From: Mycobacterium sp. DL | Lineage (GTDB): Bacteria; Actinomycetota; Actinomycetes; Mycobacteriales; Mycobacteriaceae | Length of the DNA stretch: 64,000 nt | Reading direction: 5' to 3' | NCBI RefSeq assembly: GCF_039729195.1 | Contig: NZ_CP155796.1 | Span: 2,852,001-2,916,000 of the forward strand | Part shown: piece by piece, positions 55,179 through 64,000 of the stretch | Layout of the letters: each line of letters starts with the position of its first letter | Position numbering within the stretch: position 1 is the first letter of the stretch | Program-made: the position numbers and the translations under genes | Notes under the pieces: model-generated | What the model was told of the DNA's origin: nothing | The model's database searches: none | The model's input: only the letters and a program-made list of their open reading frames with translations

Positions 55179-55622
55179 ATGGGCGCCTATCAAACCGTGG
55201 TGGTTGGTACGGACGGGTCGGATTCGTCGTTGCGTGCCGTCGACCGCGCCGGTCAGATCGCGGCCGGGGCCAACGCGAAGGTGATCGTCGCGACCGCGTA
55301 CTTCCCGCAGAGCGAGGATCAGCGTGCCGCTGACGTGCTCAAGGACGAGGGCTACAAGATGTCGGGTAATGCCCCGATCTACGCGATCCTGCGTGAGGCG
55401 CGGGACCGGGCGAAGGCCGCCGGTGCCGAGAACATCGAGGAGAAGGCCGTCGTCGGGGCGCCCGTGGATGCGCTCGTCGATCTTGCCGAGGAAGTGGGCG
55501 CAGATCTGCTCGTCGTCGGCAACGTCGGCTTGAGCACGATCGCCGGTCGGCTTCTCGGCTCGGTCCCGGCGAACGTCGCACGGCGATCCAAGTCCGACGT
55601 GTTGATCGTGCACACGTCCTGA
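55179..55622 (+). CDS. Universal stress protein (Rv1636/TB15.3-type, cAMP-binding)
   Basis: Single-domain universal stress protein of 147 aa. The start YQTVVVGTDGSDSSLRAVDRA and the glycine motif VVGNVGLSTIAGRLLGSVPA form the nucleotide-binding site. It corresponds to M. tuberculosis Rv1636 (TB15.3), which binds cAMP in preference to ATP. It is encoded in the same region as the adenylate cyclase above, so the two could be functionally linked through cAMP buffering; that link is known for the family but inferred here. The ATG at 55179 follows GGGAGG. A strong hairpin follows. Confidence 0.95.
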   Translation: MGAYQTVVVGTDGSDSSLRAVDRAGQIAAGANAKVIVATAYFPQSEDQRAADVLKDEGYKMSGNAPIYAILREARDRAKAAGAENIEEKAVVGAPVDALVDLAEEVGADLLVVGNVGLSTIAGRLLGSVPANVARRSKSDVLIVHTS

Positions 55623-55638
55623 TCTGAGCAGACGTTCC

Positions 55639-55677
55639 GGTGAACCCGGGCCGGCACGGTGCCGGCCCGGGTTCACC
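55639..55677. terminator. Perfect 39-bp palindrome, bidirectional terminator
   Basis: Two 19-bp arms (55639-55657 and 55659-55677; left arm begins GGTGAACCCGGGCC) are perfectly complementary around one central base. It lies between the stop codons of the convergent universal stress protein and aldolase genes and can serve both strands. Confidence 0.8.
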
Positions 55678-55681
55678 GCTG

Positions 55682-56566
55682 TCACGTGCGGGATGCCTTC
55701 GCGATGCTCCCGATCGCAGTGTCCAGTGCCGCATTGAATTCGTCGTCGCTCTGCTGTGCGGTCAGCCCCTCGGTGAGTGCTCGCGAGAAGCTGGCGATCA
55801 CTCCGTGGTTCCTGGCGAGCTTCGCGCAGGCCTCGTCGCGTCCGTAACCGCCCGACAAGGCCACCACACGCAGCACCTTGGGGTGGTCGACAAGCTCCCG
55901 GTACAGATCGTCGACATCGGGGAGTGTGAGCTTCAGCATGACGAACTGACCGTCGTCGAGACTGTCGACGCCGTCGAGCAGCGCACTCTTGAGCTGTTCC
56001 TCGGCTTTGCTCTTCTCCGGGCTGTGGATGTCGATCTCGGGTTCGATGATCGGGATCAGGCCGGCGGCCAGAATCTGGCGACCGATCGCGAACTGCTGGT
56101 CGACGACGGCGCTAAGTCCGGCGCCCGGCAGCTTGATGACGGACCGCATCTTGGTACCGAAGACACCTTTGTCACGCGCCCGTGACAGCAGCTCGTCGAG
56201 GTTGGGGATCGGCTTCATGAGCTGAGCGCCGTCCCGCTCGTCGGCCAAGCCCTTGTCGACCTTGAGGAATGGCACGATCTGCCGGACATTCCACAGATAG
56301 TCCGGGGTGGATCGCCCATCGATCTCGCGGTCCATGGTGTCTTCGAAAAGGATCGCTCCGAGGATGCGATCGCCGTCGAAACTCGGACTGGTGATGATGC
56401 GGGTCCGCATCTCGTGCACCAGGTCGAACATCTGTGCATCGTCGGAGTACGCGTCCTCGGCGATGCCGTAGAGCGTCAACGCCTTGGGCGTGCTGCCGCC
56501 GCTCTGATCCAGCGCCGCGATGAACCCGGCGCCGCTCTGCGCCTTGTCGAACTGATCGCTGCTCAT
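55682..56566 (-). CDS. fda: Class I fructose-bisphosphate aldolase
   Basis: Bacterial class I (Schiff-base) aldolase of 294 aa, splitting fructose 1,6-bisphosphate into dihydroxyacetone phosphate and glyceraldehyde 3-phosphate. The Schiff-base lysine lies in the conserved FVMLKLTLPDVDDLYREL segment. The N-terminus IAALDQSGGSTPKAL and the phosphate-binding ALSGGYGRDEAC match class I enzymes. Mycobacteria usually rely on a class II zinc aldolase (fba), so this is an additional metal-independent enzyme. ATG 56566 lies 23 bp after the MBL-fold gene and has GGGAAAAG upstream; the two are probably one transcript. Confidence 0.92.
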   Translation of the reverse strand: MSSDQFDKAQSGAGFIAALDQSGGSTPKALTLYGIAEDAYSDDAQMFDLVHEMRTRIITSPSFDGDRILGAILFEDTMDREIDGRSTPDYLWNVRQIVPFLKVDKGLADERDGAQLMKPIPNLDELLSRARDKGVFGTKMRSVIKLPGAGLSAVVDQQFAIGRQILAAGLIPIIEPEIDIHSPEKSKAEEQLKSALLDGVDSLDDGQFVMLKLTLPDVDDLYRELVDHPKVLRVVALSGGYGRDEACAKLARNHGVIASFSRALTEGLTAQQSDDEFNAALDTAIGSIAKASRT

Positions 56567-56589
56567 CTTCTTTTCCCGTACCTCCTGTG

Positions 56590-57267
56590 TCACCAACCGC
56601 GCTCGCGCCATTCGCCCAGATGCGGGCGTTCGGTCCCGAGCGTCGTGTCGTCGCCGTGCCCCGGATACACGACTGTCTGATCTGCGAAGACGTCGAAAAC
56701 CCGGCTGGACACATCACCCAGGAGTTGTTCGAAGTCGCCGTCTTTCCAGGTCTTGCCCACACCACCGGGGAACAGGCAGTCACCGCTGAACAACTGCACC
56801 GTGTCTCCGGTGGGCGGTCCGCTCAACGCGAGCGCTACGGAGCCCGGCGTGTGGCCGCGCAGGTGGATCACCTCGAATCGCAGGTCGCCGACGTTGATGG
56901 TGTCGCCGCCCGCCAGCAGCTGATCGGGGGTCACCGGCAGCGGTCCGGCGTCGAGTCGGTGGGCCGCGGTGGGGGCGCCGGTGGCGGCGGCGACCTCCGA
57001 GAGCGCCATCCAATGGTCCTGGTGCTGGTGGCTGGTCACGATCAGCGACAGCTTCGGCGCGCACTGCTCGATCAGATCCAGAAGCACCGCGGAGTCATTT
57101 GCCGCGTCGATGAGTAGAGTCTCGCCGGTCCGGGAACAGGTCACGAGGTAGGCGTTGTTGTCCATAGGTCCGACGGACACCTTCACGATCGACGCACCCG
57201 GAAGGGTTCGTCGAGCCGCTGCGCGGGGTTCGACGTGACCTGTGTAGTTGTCCTCGACGTCGGTCAT
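56590..57267 (-). CDS. MBL-fold hydrolase (glyoxalase II-like, Rv1637c-type)
   Basis: Metallo-beta-lactamase-fold protein of 225 aa. The metal motif SHQHQDHW (H-x-H-x-D-H) and later ligands in [16 protein letters not shown] and YPGHGDDT are all present, so a dinuclear metal site is expected. It resembles hydroxyacylglutathione hydrolases, although in mycobacteria, which use mycothiol, the thiol ester substrate would differ. It starts at ATG 57267 and is divergent from uvrA. Confidence 0.9.
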   Translation of the reverse strand: MTDVEDNYTGHVEPRAAARRTLPGASIVKVSVGPMDNNAYLVTCSRTGETLLIDAANDSAVLLDLIEQCAPKLSLIVTSHQHQDHWMALSEVAAATGAPTAAHRLDAGPLPVTPDQLLAGGDTINVGDLRFEVIHLRGHTPGSVALALSGPPTGDTVQLFSGDCLFPGGVGKTWKDGDFEQLLGDVSSRVFDVFADQTVVYPGHGDDTTLGTERPHLGEWRERGW

Positions 57268-57321
57268 GGTGACCCACGTTACTGACCGGCGACCGGGTGG
57301 TAACGCGACCGTCGATCAAAC

Positions 57322-57344
57322 TTGTCAGGGGGCGCACTTAGCAT
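57322..57344 (+). promoter_or_regulatory. RecA-NDp (ClpR/PafBC)-type promoter of uvrA
   Basis: TTGTCAGGG (57322-57330), exactly 8 bp, then TAGCAT (57339-57344). Against TTGTCRGTG-N8-TANNNT there is a single mismatch. It predicts a leader of about 68 nt before the TTG start of uvrA at 57419. Confidence 0.7.
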
Positions 57345-57418
57345 GGGCCTGTACTGCGTCTGTCGCACGAAGCTGGACTTCCGTGAGTGTCGTCAGAAAG
57401 AACTCGAAAGGGACATCG

Positions 57419-60319
57419 TTGGCTGACCGCCTGATCGTCAAGGGTGCCCGTGAGCACAATCTGCGGGGTGTCGACCTCGACCTGCCGCGCGACGCGATGA
57501 TCGTGTTCACCGGGCTCTCGGGCTCCGGTAAGTCGTCGCTGGCGTTCGACACGATCTTCGCTGAGGGCCAGCGGAGGTACGTGGAGTCGTTGTCGGCGTA
57601 CGCGCGCCAGTTCCTCGGGCAGATGGACAAACCCGACGTCGACTTCATCGAGGGGCTCTCACCCGCGGTGTCCATCGACCAGAAGTCCACCAACCGCAAC
57701 CCGCGCTCGACCGTGGGCACCATCACCGAGGTCTACGACTACCTGCGTCTGCTCTATGCCAGGGCCGGGACGCCGCACTGCCCGGTGTGCGGAGAGCGGA
57801 TCGCCCGCCAGACGCCCCAGCAGATCGTCGACCAGGTTCTCGCCATGGACGAGGGCCTGCGATTCCAGGTCCTCGCCCCGGTGGTCCGCACCCGCAAGGG
57901 CGAGTTCGTCGATCTGTTCGAGAAGCTCAACACCCAGGGCTACAGCAGGGTGCGTGTCGACGGGGTGGTGCACTCCCTGACCGACCCGCCGAAGCTGAAG
58001 AAGCAGGAGAAGCACGACATCGAGGTGGTCGTGGACCGCCTGACCGTCAAGGCGAGCTCCAAGCAGCGGCTCACCGATTCGGTGGAGACAGCGCTGAACC
58101 TCGCCGACGGCATCCTGGTCCTGGAGTTCGTCGATCGGGACGACGACCATCCGCACCGCGAGCAGCGATTCTCCGAGAAGCTCGCCTGCCCCAACGGCCA
58201 CCCACTGGCCGTCGACGATCTCGAGCCGCGGTCGTTCTCGTTCAACTCGCCCTACGGTGCCTGCCCGGAGTGTGTCGGCCTGGGCATCAAGAAGGAGGTC
58301 GACCCCGACCTCGTGGTGCCCGACCCCGATCTGACGCTGGCGGAAGGCGCCATCGCACCCTGGTCCATGGGGCACACCTCGGAGTACTTCACCCGGATGC
58401 TGTCCGGGCTGGGTGACCAATTGGGGTTCGACGTCGACACCCCGTGGAAGAAGCTTCCCGCCAAGGCGCGCAAGGCGATTCTCGAAGGTTGCGACGAGCA
58501 GGTACACGTGCGGTACAAGAACCGTTACGGCAGGACGCGGTCCTACTACGCGGACTTCGAAGGCGTGATGGCCTTCCTGCACCGTCGGATGGAGCAGACG
58601 GACTCCGAGCAGACCAAGGAGCGTCTCGAGGGTTTCATGCGCGACGTGCCCTGTCCCGAATGTGACGGCACCCGACTCAAGCCGGAGATCCTGGCGGTCA
58701 CGATGACCGCGGGCAGTTTCGGGCCGAAGTCCATCGCGCAGGTCTCCGCGCTGTCGATCGCCGAGTGTGCGGAGTTCCTCAATGCGCTCACCCTGGGTAG
58801 CCGGGAGCAGGCGATCGCCGGGCAGGTCCTCAAAGAGATCCAGTCGCGGCTCGGATTCCTGCTCGATGTCGGGCTCGAGTACCTGTCGCTGTCCCGTGCG
58901 GCCGGAACGCTGTCCGGTGGTGAGGCGCAACGCATCAGGCTCGCGACCCAGATCGGGTCCGGCCTGGTCGGTGTCCTCTACGTGCTCGATGAACCGTCGA
59001 TCGGGCTGCACCAGCGCGACAACCGCCGGTTGATCGACACGCTGGTGCGGCTACGCGATCTCGGCAACACCCTCATCGTCGTCGAACACGATCTCGACAC
59101 CATCGCCCACGCAGACTGGGTAGTCGACATCGGCCCTGCCGCAGGCGAACACGGTGGCCAGATCGTTCACAGCGGCACCTATGCCGACCTCCTGAAGAAT
59201 CCGGATTCGATCACCGGCGCATATCTCTCGGGCAAAGAGCAGATCGAGGTGCCCCTGCTGCGCCGCGTCGCCGACAAGAAGCGTCAGCTCACGGTGGTGG
59301 GCGCGCGCGAGCACAACCTGCGCGAGATCGACGTCTCGTTTCCGCTCGGACTGCTGACCGCCGTGACCGGCGTCTCCGGTTCGGGCAAGTCGACACTGGT
59401 CAACGACATCCTGGCATCGGTGCTGGCGAACAAACTCAACGGCGCCCGTCAGGTTCCGGGGCGCCACACCCGGGTCAACGGCGTCGACCAACTCGACAAG
59501 CTGGTCCGGGTCGATCAGTCGCCCATCGGCAGGACGCCGCGGTCGAATCCGGCGACCTACACCGGGGTGTTCGACAAGATCCGCACCCTGTTCGCCGCGA
59601 CCACCGAAGCCAAGGTCCGTGGCTATCAGCCCGGCCGGTTCTCCTTCAACGTCAAGGGCGGCCGGTGCGAGGCGTGCTCCGGTGACGGCACGATCAAGAT
59701 CGAGATGAACTTCCTTCCGGATGTGTATGTGCCGTGCGAGGTCTGCCAGGGCGCGCGCTACAACCGCGAAACCCTCGAGGTGCACTACAAGGGCAAGACC
59801 ATCGCCGAGGTGCTCGACATGTCCATCGAGGAGGCAGCCGAGTTCTTCGCACCGATCACGTCGATCCACCGCTACCTGCAGACGCTGGTCGACGTCGGGC
59901 TCGGGTACGTCCGGCTGGGCCAGCCGGCACCGACCCTGTCCGGTGGTGAGGCGCAGCGCGTCAAGCTGGCGTCCGAACTGCAGAAGCGCTCGACCGGTCG
60001 CACGATTTACATCCTCGACGAGCCGACCACCGGATTGCATTTCGAAGACATCCGCAAACTGTTGATGGTGATCAACGGCCTTGTGGACAAAGGCAATACC
60101 GTCATCGTGATCGAGCACAACCTGGACGTGATCAAGACCTCGGACTGGATCATCGACATGGGTCCCGACGGAGGCTCGGGCGGCGGCACGTTGGTCGCCT
60201 CGGGCACCCCGGAGGACGTCGCGGACAACGTCGACAGCTACACGGGCCACTTCCTCGCGGAGGCATTGGGTGTGGCGCGGCCGAAACCGCGCAAAGCCCG
60301 CCGCAAGGTCAGCGCCTGA
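57419..60319 (+). CDS. uvrA: Excinuclease ABC subunit A
   Basis: UvrA (966 aa), the damage-sensing ATPase of nucleotide excision repair. Two ABC modules are present, with Walker [10 protein letters not shown] (32-40) and GVSGSGKST, signatures LSGGEAQRI and LSGGEAQRV, and zinc-binding cysteine pairs in the insertions (CEACSGDG with CEVC in the second). I chose TTG 57419 because AAAGGGA lies just upstream and the start [16 protein letters not shown] matches homologues; the frame extends to 57248 without coding character. A PafBC-type promoter lies 75 bp upstream. It is followed 12 bp later by the GNAT gene. Confidence 0.97.
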   Translation: MADRLIVKGAREHNLRGVDLDLPRDAMIVFTGLSGSGKSSLAFDTIFAEGQRRYVESLSAYARQFLGQMDKPDVDFIEGLSPAVSIDQKSTNRNPRSTVGTITEVYDYLRLLYARAGTPHCPVCGERIARQTPQQIVDQVLAMDEGLRFQVLAPVVRTRKGEFVDLFEKLNTQGYSRVRVDGVVHSLTDPPKLKKQEKHDIEVVVDRLTVKASSKQRLTDSVETALNLADGILVLEFVDRDDDHPHREQRFSEKLACPNGHPLAVDDLEPRSFSFNSPYGACPECVGLGIKKEVDPDLVVPDPDLTLAEGAIAPWSMGHTSEYFTRMLSGLGDQLGFDVDTPWKKLPAKARKAILEGCDEQVHVRYKNRYGRTRSYYADFEGVMAFLHRRMEQTDSEQTKERLEGFMRDVPCPECDGTRLKPEILAVTMTAGSFGPKSIAQVSALSIAECAEFLNALTLGSREQAIAGQVLKEIQSRLGFLLDVGLEYLSLSRAAGTLSGGEAQRIRLATQIGSGLVGVLYVLDEPSIGLHQRDNRRLIDTLVRLRDLGNTLIVVEHDLDTIAHADWVVDIGPAAGEHGGQIVHSGTYADLLKNPDSITGAYLSGKEQIEVPLLRRVADKKRQLTVVGAREHNLREIDVSFPLGLLTAVTGVSGSGKSTLVNDILASVLANKLNGARQVPGRHTRVNGVDQLDKLVRVDQSPIGRTPRSNPATYTGVFDKIRTLFAATTEAKVRGYQPGRFSFNVKGGRCEACSGDGTIKIEMNFLPDVYVPCEVCQGARYNRETLEVHYKGKTIAEVLDMSIEEAAEFFAPITSIHRYLQTLVDVGLGYVRLGQPAPTLSGGEAQRVKLASELQKRSTGRTIYILDEPTTGLHFEDIRKLLMVINGLVDKGNTVIVIEHNLDVIKTSDWIIDMGPDGGSGGGTLVASGTPEDVADNVDSYTGHFLAEALGVARPKPRKARRKVSA

Positions 60320-60331
60320 GCGGCTTCGACA

Positions 60332-60874
60332 GTGCCCGGCGCCGTGACGGTACGGCCGACCACACCGGACGACCTCGACGCGATCGGCGCGATCTACGCC
60401 CGGTACGTGCAGACCGGCGTCGCGACGTTCGAGCTCGTCGCCCCGGACCGGGACGAGTTGCTGCGTAGGTTCGACACGATCATGTCTGTCGGATTGCCCT
60501 ATCTGACAGCGGTTCTCGATGGCGAGGTGGTCGGGTACGCCTACTGCGCGCCGTGGAAGACGCGGCCGGCCTATCGGCACACCGTGGAGAACTCGATCTA
60601 CGTCGCACCTCACGCCGTCGGCCAAGGTATCGGTGGCCGGCTCCTGGACGCCGTGCTGAGCGCGTGCCTGCGGGTGGGGATCAGGCAGGTGATCGCCGTC
60701 ATCGTGGACGCGGAGGCGGAGGCGTCGCTCACGCTTCATCGCCGTCGCGGCTTCGTCGACGCCGGCCGCCTCACTGCGGTCGGGTTCAAGCACGGCCGAT
60801 GGCTGGACACGATCCTGCTGCAACGAAGCCTGACTACGTCCGCCTTGTCGCCGGCGACGGAAACCGCGGGCTGA
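60332..60874 (+). CDS. GNAT-family N-acetyltransferase (phosphinothricin-acetyltransferase-like)
   Basis: GNAT enzyme of 180 aa that transfers acetyl from acetyl-CoA to an amine. The N-terminus VTVRPTTPDDLDAIGAIYARYV and the middle block RPAYRHTVENSIYVAPHAVG, followed by the acetyl-CoA loop QGIGGRLL, match the phosphinothricin N-acetyltransferase/YncA group. Substrate unknown. It starts at GTG 60332, 12 bp after uvrA, and its 3' end overlaps the convergent AlkZ-like gene by 41 bp. Confidence 0.9.
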   Translation: MPGAVTVRPTTPDDLDAIGAIYARYVQTGVATFELVAPDRDELLRRFDTIMSVGLPYLTAVLDGEVVGYAYCAPWKTRPAYRHTVENSIYVAPHAVGQGIGGRLLDAVLSACLRVGIRQVIAVIVDAEAEASLTLHRRRGFVDAGRLTAVGFKHGRWLDTILLQRSLTTSALSPATETAG

Positions 60875-62000
60875 CGCGCACACCGTCGAGCCACCCGGTC
60901 AGCTCGTCGGCGCGCGCCGACAGCGCCTTCTCGGCCCGGCGGCCGACGTCTTCGAGTAGCACAAGCTGCACACGGCCCTCGGCATCCTGGCTCCAGGCGC
61001 CGACCACCCGACCGTCGACCCACACCGTCGGACCGGCATTGCCGTTGCGATCGAAGACCTGGTCTCGGTGCGGGCCGACATACCAGTCGCGGTCGTACCA
61101 ACCCATGGTCGTGACGTCCAGCCCAGGTAACAGCGCGCACCACGCAGACGCCGCAGGCTCGGGTTCCTCGTCGCCCGGCAGGACGTAGCCGGGCGTTCCG
61201 TGCATGTCCACCTCGACAGCGTCGATGTCCTGCAACGCCTGACGCGCCCAGCCCAGGGTGTTGCCGAACCACCATTTGATGTCGGTGACCGTGGCAGGAC
61301 CGAACGCATGGAGCCACCGGCGCACGAGCTCGGCGCGAGCCGTCTCCGGTGCGATCGAGTCCGCGGGGGCAAGCCAGTTGCCGGCGGTCACCCAACGGGG
61401 CCGCGATGTGTTCCACCCGCCGTCGTTCGGCCCGCGGACGATCTCGCCGCGGGCCGAGAGCAGCGTCAACACCCTTGGTGCCAAATGGCTTTCGCCGCCC
61501 CAACTCTTTCCTGGAGCGGCGTCGTAGGTCCCGGTCAGCTCAGACAGCGCCTCGCGCAACTGCCTGGCGGAGCATGGCCCGGTCCGACCCAGGTGGTCGA
61601 TCACCGCGCGGCACGCGGTCTGCACCCAGGCCGTCCCGTCGGCGGCCACACCCGCGCGCTCGGCATCGGCGACCAATCGACGGTGCTCGGTGGCGGCCAC
61701 CCGATCGCTGGCAGCCGATTGGATCGACGGGAGATCAGACGGGCGCACCACCCACAGGGTGCGCCGCATCGCCAGGTGCTTGACCAACGTCCGGTCCTCG
61801 TACAGTGCCGCGTGAACCGCTGCCACCGAACACCCCGGGATCCGCGCCCACAGCGACAGGTACGGCGTCGCCGGGTCCGTGGCGTGCATCCCGACCAACC
61901 TGCCGGCCAATGCGTCGGCCGCCACCGTCGTCAACCCGTCCGCCAACTGGTGGCGCCTGGCCAGACGGGACCGCCGCTCTTCGACAGTGAATGACCTCAT
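60834..62000 (-). CDS. Winged-helix DNA-binding protein, AlkZ-like family
   Basis: Protein of 388 aa with the fold and motifs of the AlkZ/YcaQ family (winged-helix DNA-binding domain), some members of which are crosslink-repair DNA glycosylases. Visible landmarks are LVGMHATDPATPYLSLWAR, GPCSARQLREALSELTG and the late LLPGLDVTTMGWYDRDWYVG. Many actinobacterial members are only annotated as DNA-binding. Its position near uvrA makes a repair role attractive but unproven; I cannot verify the catalytic Gln-x-Asp motif. ATG 62000 start. Confidence 0.83.
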   Translation of the reverse strand: MRSFTVEERRSRLARRHQLADGLTTVAADALAGRLVGMHATDPATPYLSLWARIPGCSVAAVHAALYEDRTLVKHLAMRRTLWVVRPSDLPSIQSAASDRVAATEHRRLVADAERAGVAADGTAWVQTACRAVIDHLGRTGPCSARQLREALSELTGTYDAAPGKSWGGESHLAPRVLTLLSARGEIVRGPNDGGWNTSRPRWVTAGNWLAPADSIAPETARAELVRRWLHAFGPATVTDIKWWFGNTLGWARQALQDIDAVEVDMHGTPGYVLPGDEEPEPAASAWCALLPGLDVTTMGWYDRDWYVGPHRDQVFDRNGNAGPTVWVDGRVVGAWSQDAEGRVQLVLLEDVGRRAEKALSARADELTGWLDGVRVSPRFPSPATRRT

Positions 62001-62042
62001 CGCGGCAAACCGTACCGGCAGCCACCGACAGCGCCGACCGAA

Positions 62043-62321
62043 CTACTGAGCGTCGTCGTGGTGGGTTCGCATGGACTCGCGAATCTGCGCGAGTCGCTCG
62101 GCCGCCGCCTTCTGGCGGGCGTCGTACTGCTCCTCCACGCTGCGACCCTCCGGTGACTCCGCGGCGAGCTCCGCAGATCCGATCGAGGTCGCGATTCGCG
62201 TCTCGATCTTCTCGCGCACCGAGTCGAACGTCGGCACACCGCTGGCGGAGTAGCCGGTGTCCACGGGTTCGGCAGGAGCGAGTTCGGGTTCGGTGCTGGA
62301 TTCGTCCGGCATGGGAATCAC
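62043..62321 (-). CDS. Small acidic/helical protein of unknown function (Rv1638A-like)
   Basis: Protein of 92 aa. The first 25 residues are acidic and disordered (PDESSTEPELAPAEPVD), the rest is predicted helical with charge repeats (SVREKIETRIATSIG; RQKAAAERLAQIRESM). No domain recognised. A start at ATG 62312 would drop three residues. A short protein lies after uvrA in M. tuberculosis and may be the orthologue, but I cannot confirm this. Confidence 0.65.
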   Translation of the reverse strand: MIPMPDESSTEPELAPAEPVDTGYSASGVPTFDSVREKIETRIATSIGSAELAAESPEGRSVEEQYDARQKAAAERLAQIRESMRTHHDDAQ

Positions 62322-62322
62322 G

Positions 62323-63672
62323 CTACTCCGAGGGGTTGTTCGCCGCGGGCAGGTCGACGTGCGGCACCCCCGGCGTCCCGACGGCGCTGGCGAGCCACGG
62401 TAGTGCGGTGGCGAACGCGTTGGAAGCGAAGGGCCAGTCGTGGTTTCCGGGCTGGGTCACGACCGCGCAGTCGATTCCCGATCTGCTCCCCAGTCCGCAC
62501 AACGCACTGGCTGCCCGTGCCTGGTCGTTGGGTTTCGCGTCGGGGGCCGACGACTCGTTCGCATCGAACCACCCCGCCACCCCTCGGTACTGCCCGTGCC
62601 GGCTGATGACGGTCGCGGGGTCGAACGAGTCGTAAGCAGCGGTGCTGCCTCCGAACAGCCGGCTGATGGTCTCCTGCTTGGTGCCCGAGTTCGGCGCGGC
62701 ATCCCCGGCGATGTCCTCGAACGCGCCGAACATCTCGGGATGCATGACGGTCAGATCCACAGCGCAGGTGCCGCCCATCGACCAGCCGACCACACCCCAG
62801 TGGGCGCTGTCCGTGCTGACCCCGAACGTCGACTCGACGAACGGCACAACGTCTTTGGTGAGGTGATCGGCGGAGTTGCCGCGCGGTCCGTTCACGCACT
62901 CGGTGTCGTTGTCGAATGTTCCACCGGGATCGGCGAACACGAACACCGGAGCGTTGCCGTCGTGCGCCGCCGCGAAGTCGTCGATCGCTTTTACGGCTCC
63001 GCCGGCGCGCAGCCAGTCTTCGGGGGTGTTGAACTCGCCGCCGATCATCATCACCGTCGGCAGTGCGGGCGGGGGATCGCTCGCGAACCATGCGGGCGGC
63101 AGGTAGACGAACTCCTGACGATGGGTGAAGCCCGAGGCGGTGGCGGGGATGTCGACGGCCACCAGGCTGCCTTTGATCGGCACCCGGTGTTGCCGCTGCA
63201 TCGCGGCGAGGGTGACCTGATCCGTCTGGTCGGGCAGTGGTCCCGCGGTGAGCTGACTCCATGCGGTCTGCACGGTGGGGAAGTATCCGACCCAGAGGTT
63301 CAGCGCCAGTGCGGCGGCCAGTGCCGCGAGTGGCAGCGCCAGTATCGACGCCGTCCGCCGCCACCACTGCGCGCCACTCCAACCCGAGACCAGCACGCCG
63401 AAGGCCACCCCGCAGAGCGCTATCCAGATCCACAGCGTGGCCGGCGCCGGATTGGTGTCGTCGGCCACGCCCGCCGACTGGACGTAGCAGTAGGCGGCCA
63501 CGGCGAGGCCGCCGCCGAGGAGCACCGACCATGGCAGCCAGACCGAACGCCAGCGGCGGGTCCGCCACCCGATGGCGGTGAGCAGAGCGACGGCGGCGAG
63601 GATCTGCACCGCGGTGGGAAGCCACCCGTGCATGAGCGACAGGTGGTGGCGCAGAGCATCCGGCACAGTCAC
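62323..63672 (-). CDS. Membrane-anchored esterase (esterase D/mycolyltransferase-like fold)
   Basis: Protein of 449 aa. Four hydrophobic helices occupy about residues 18-130, followed by an extracytoplasmic alpha/beta-hydrolase domain related to esterase D and the antigen 85 type. The nucleophile elbow is GVVGWSMGGTCAVDL and the catalytic His is probably in QPGNHDWPF. Conserved start of the domain is FTHRQEFVYLPPAWF. It lies in the same position as M. tuberculosis Rv1639c. Its stop is one base beyond the start of the small acidic gene, so the two are probably co-transcribed. Confidence 0.85.
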   Translation of the reverse strand: MTVPDALRHHLSLMHGWLPTAVQILAAVALLTAIGWRTRRWRSVWLPWSVLLGGGLAVAAYCYVQSAGVADDTNPAPATLWIWIALCGVAFGVLVSGWSGAQWWRRTASILALPLAALAAALALNLWVGYFPTVQTAWSQLTAGPLPDQTDQVTLAAMQRQHRVPIKGSLVAVDIPATASGFTHRQEFVYLPPAWFASDPPPALPTVMMIGGEFNTPEDWLRAGGAVKAIDDFAAAHDGNAPVFVFADPGGTFDNDTECVNGPRGNSADHLTKDVVPFVESTFGVSTDSAHWGVVGWSMGGTCAVDLTVMHPEMFGAFEDIAGDAAPNSGTKQETISRLFGGSTAAYDSFDPATVISRHGQYRGVAGWFDANESSAPDAKPNDQARAASALCGLGSRSGIDCAVVTQPGNHDWPFASNAFATALPWLASAVGTPGVPHVDLPAANNPSE

Positions 63673-63720
63673 GAATCCCAGCGTGGCCGCGAATCCTTGG
63701 AGCCGGCTGGGACTTACCTG

Positions 63721-64000
63721 CTAACGCGGTTTGGCCAGCGGGAAGGGCAGGGTTTCGCGGATGCTGCGCCCGGTGATCAGCATGACCACGCGGTCCACGC
63801 CCATCCCGAGTCCACCCGTGGGGGGCATCGCGTACTCCATGGCCTGCAGGAAGTCCTCGTCGAGCTCCATCGCCTCGGGATCCCCGCCGGAGGCCAGCAG
63901 CGACTGCTCCTGCAGTCGCCTGCGCTGCTCGACGGGGTCGGTGAGTTCGCTGTAGGCGGTGCCGAGTTCGACGCCCCAGGCGACGAGATCCCAGCGTTCG
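63721..64000 (-). CDS. lysX: LysX (lysyl-tRNA synthetase/lysyl-phosphatidylglycerol synthetase), 3' end only
   Basis: The last 92 codons of a gene running off the right edge. It ends with class II aminoacyl-tRNA synthetase motif 3 ([15 protein letters not shown]) after [19 protein letters not shown], the LysRS C-terminal region. From gene order (esterase then lysX in M. tuberculosis, Rv1640c) it is more likely LysX, which adds lysine to phosphatidylglycerol, than a plain LysRS, but the distinguishing N-terminal membrane part is outside the window. Confidence 0.85.
   Translation of the reverse strand, partial: ERWDLVAWGVELGTAYSELTDPVEQRRRLQEQSLLASGGDPEAMELDEDFLQAMEYAMPPTGGLGMGVDRVVMLITGRSIRETLPFPLAKPR

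Noticed and set aside
59051..60883. A 610-codon minus-strand frame across uvrA and the GNAT gene
   Set aside because: Antisense shadow with His/Asp/Val-rich composition typical of reversed high-GC genes.

Overview
The window is high-GC chromosomal DNA from a mycobacterium, most likely a fast grower (Mycolicibacterium type). The evidence is strong GC bias at third codon positions, GTG/TTG starts with leaderless promoters, a polyglycine PGRS-type protein, a cutinase, and gene content and order that follow the M. tuberculosis stretch from pykA to lysX (about Rv1617-Rv1640c, from memory): pyk, tesB, DUF4190-type protein, cydC-cydD-cydB-cydA, HdeD-like protein, cya, pdtaR, thiolase plus OB-fold protein, polA, rpsA, coaE, DUF402 protein, uvrB, MFS pump, universal stress protein, MBL protein, uvrA, small protein, membrane esterase, lysX.

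Layout. 1-8.4 kb: glutamate synthase gltB-gltD, pyruvate kinase, acyl-CoA thioesterase. 8.4-14.5 kb, minus strand: DUF4190-type protein and the cytochrome bd oxidase operon cydABDC. 14.5-22.1 kb: HdeD-like membrane protein, a polar amino-acid ABC importer followed directly by a histidine kinase and LuxR-type regulator, a DUF2339 protein and a Dps ferritin. 22.1-24.2 kb: Rv1625c-type adenylate cyclase and a nitrilase-family amidase. 24.4-28.7 kb: a large exported PGRS-like glycine-rich protein that lacks a PE domain, a DUF2510/DUF4352 protein, and an unusual short-variable-arm tRNA-Leu(CAA). 28.8-36.7 kb: pdtaR and a livHMGF branched-chain amino-acid importer flanked by two different binding lipoproteins. 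36.7-40 kb: thiolase/OB-fold pair, alpha/beta hydrolase and LysR regulator. 40-51 kb: polA, TRIC-type channel protein, PrsW-type protease, rpsA, coaE-grpB fusion, exported protein, DUF402 protein, uvrB. 51-57.3 kb: two MFS transporters, cutinase, orphan Pro-rich frame, universal stress protein, class I fructose-bisphosphate aldolase, MBL hydrolase. 57.4-64 kb: uvrA, GNAT acetyltransferase, AlkZ-like protein, small acidic protein, membrane esterase and the 3' end of lysX.

How the genes fit together. The backbone is housekeeping: nitrogen assimilation, lower glycolysis, respiration at low oxygen, translation and DNA repair. Accessory genes sit between conserved blocks. The most useful regulatory signals I found are three promoters in front of polA, uvrB and uvrA that each match, with exact N8 spacing, the RecA-NDp (ClpR/PafBC) DNA-damage promoter. 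A 19-bp-spacer promoter with an embedded dyad, typical of MerR-family control, lies in front of the MFS pump downstream of uvrB. I found no CRISPR array, no complete insertion sequence and no prophage. The only trace of possible integration is a tRNA 3'-end-like fragment near 52.35 kb.
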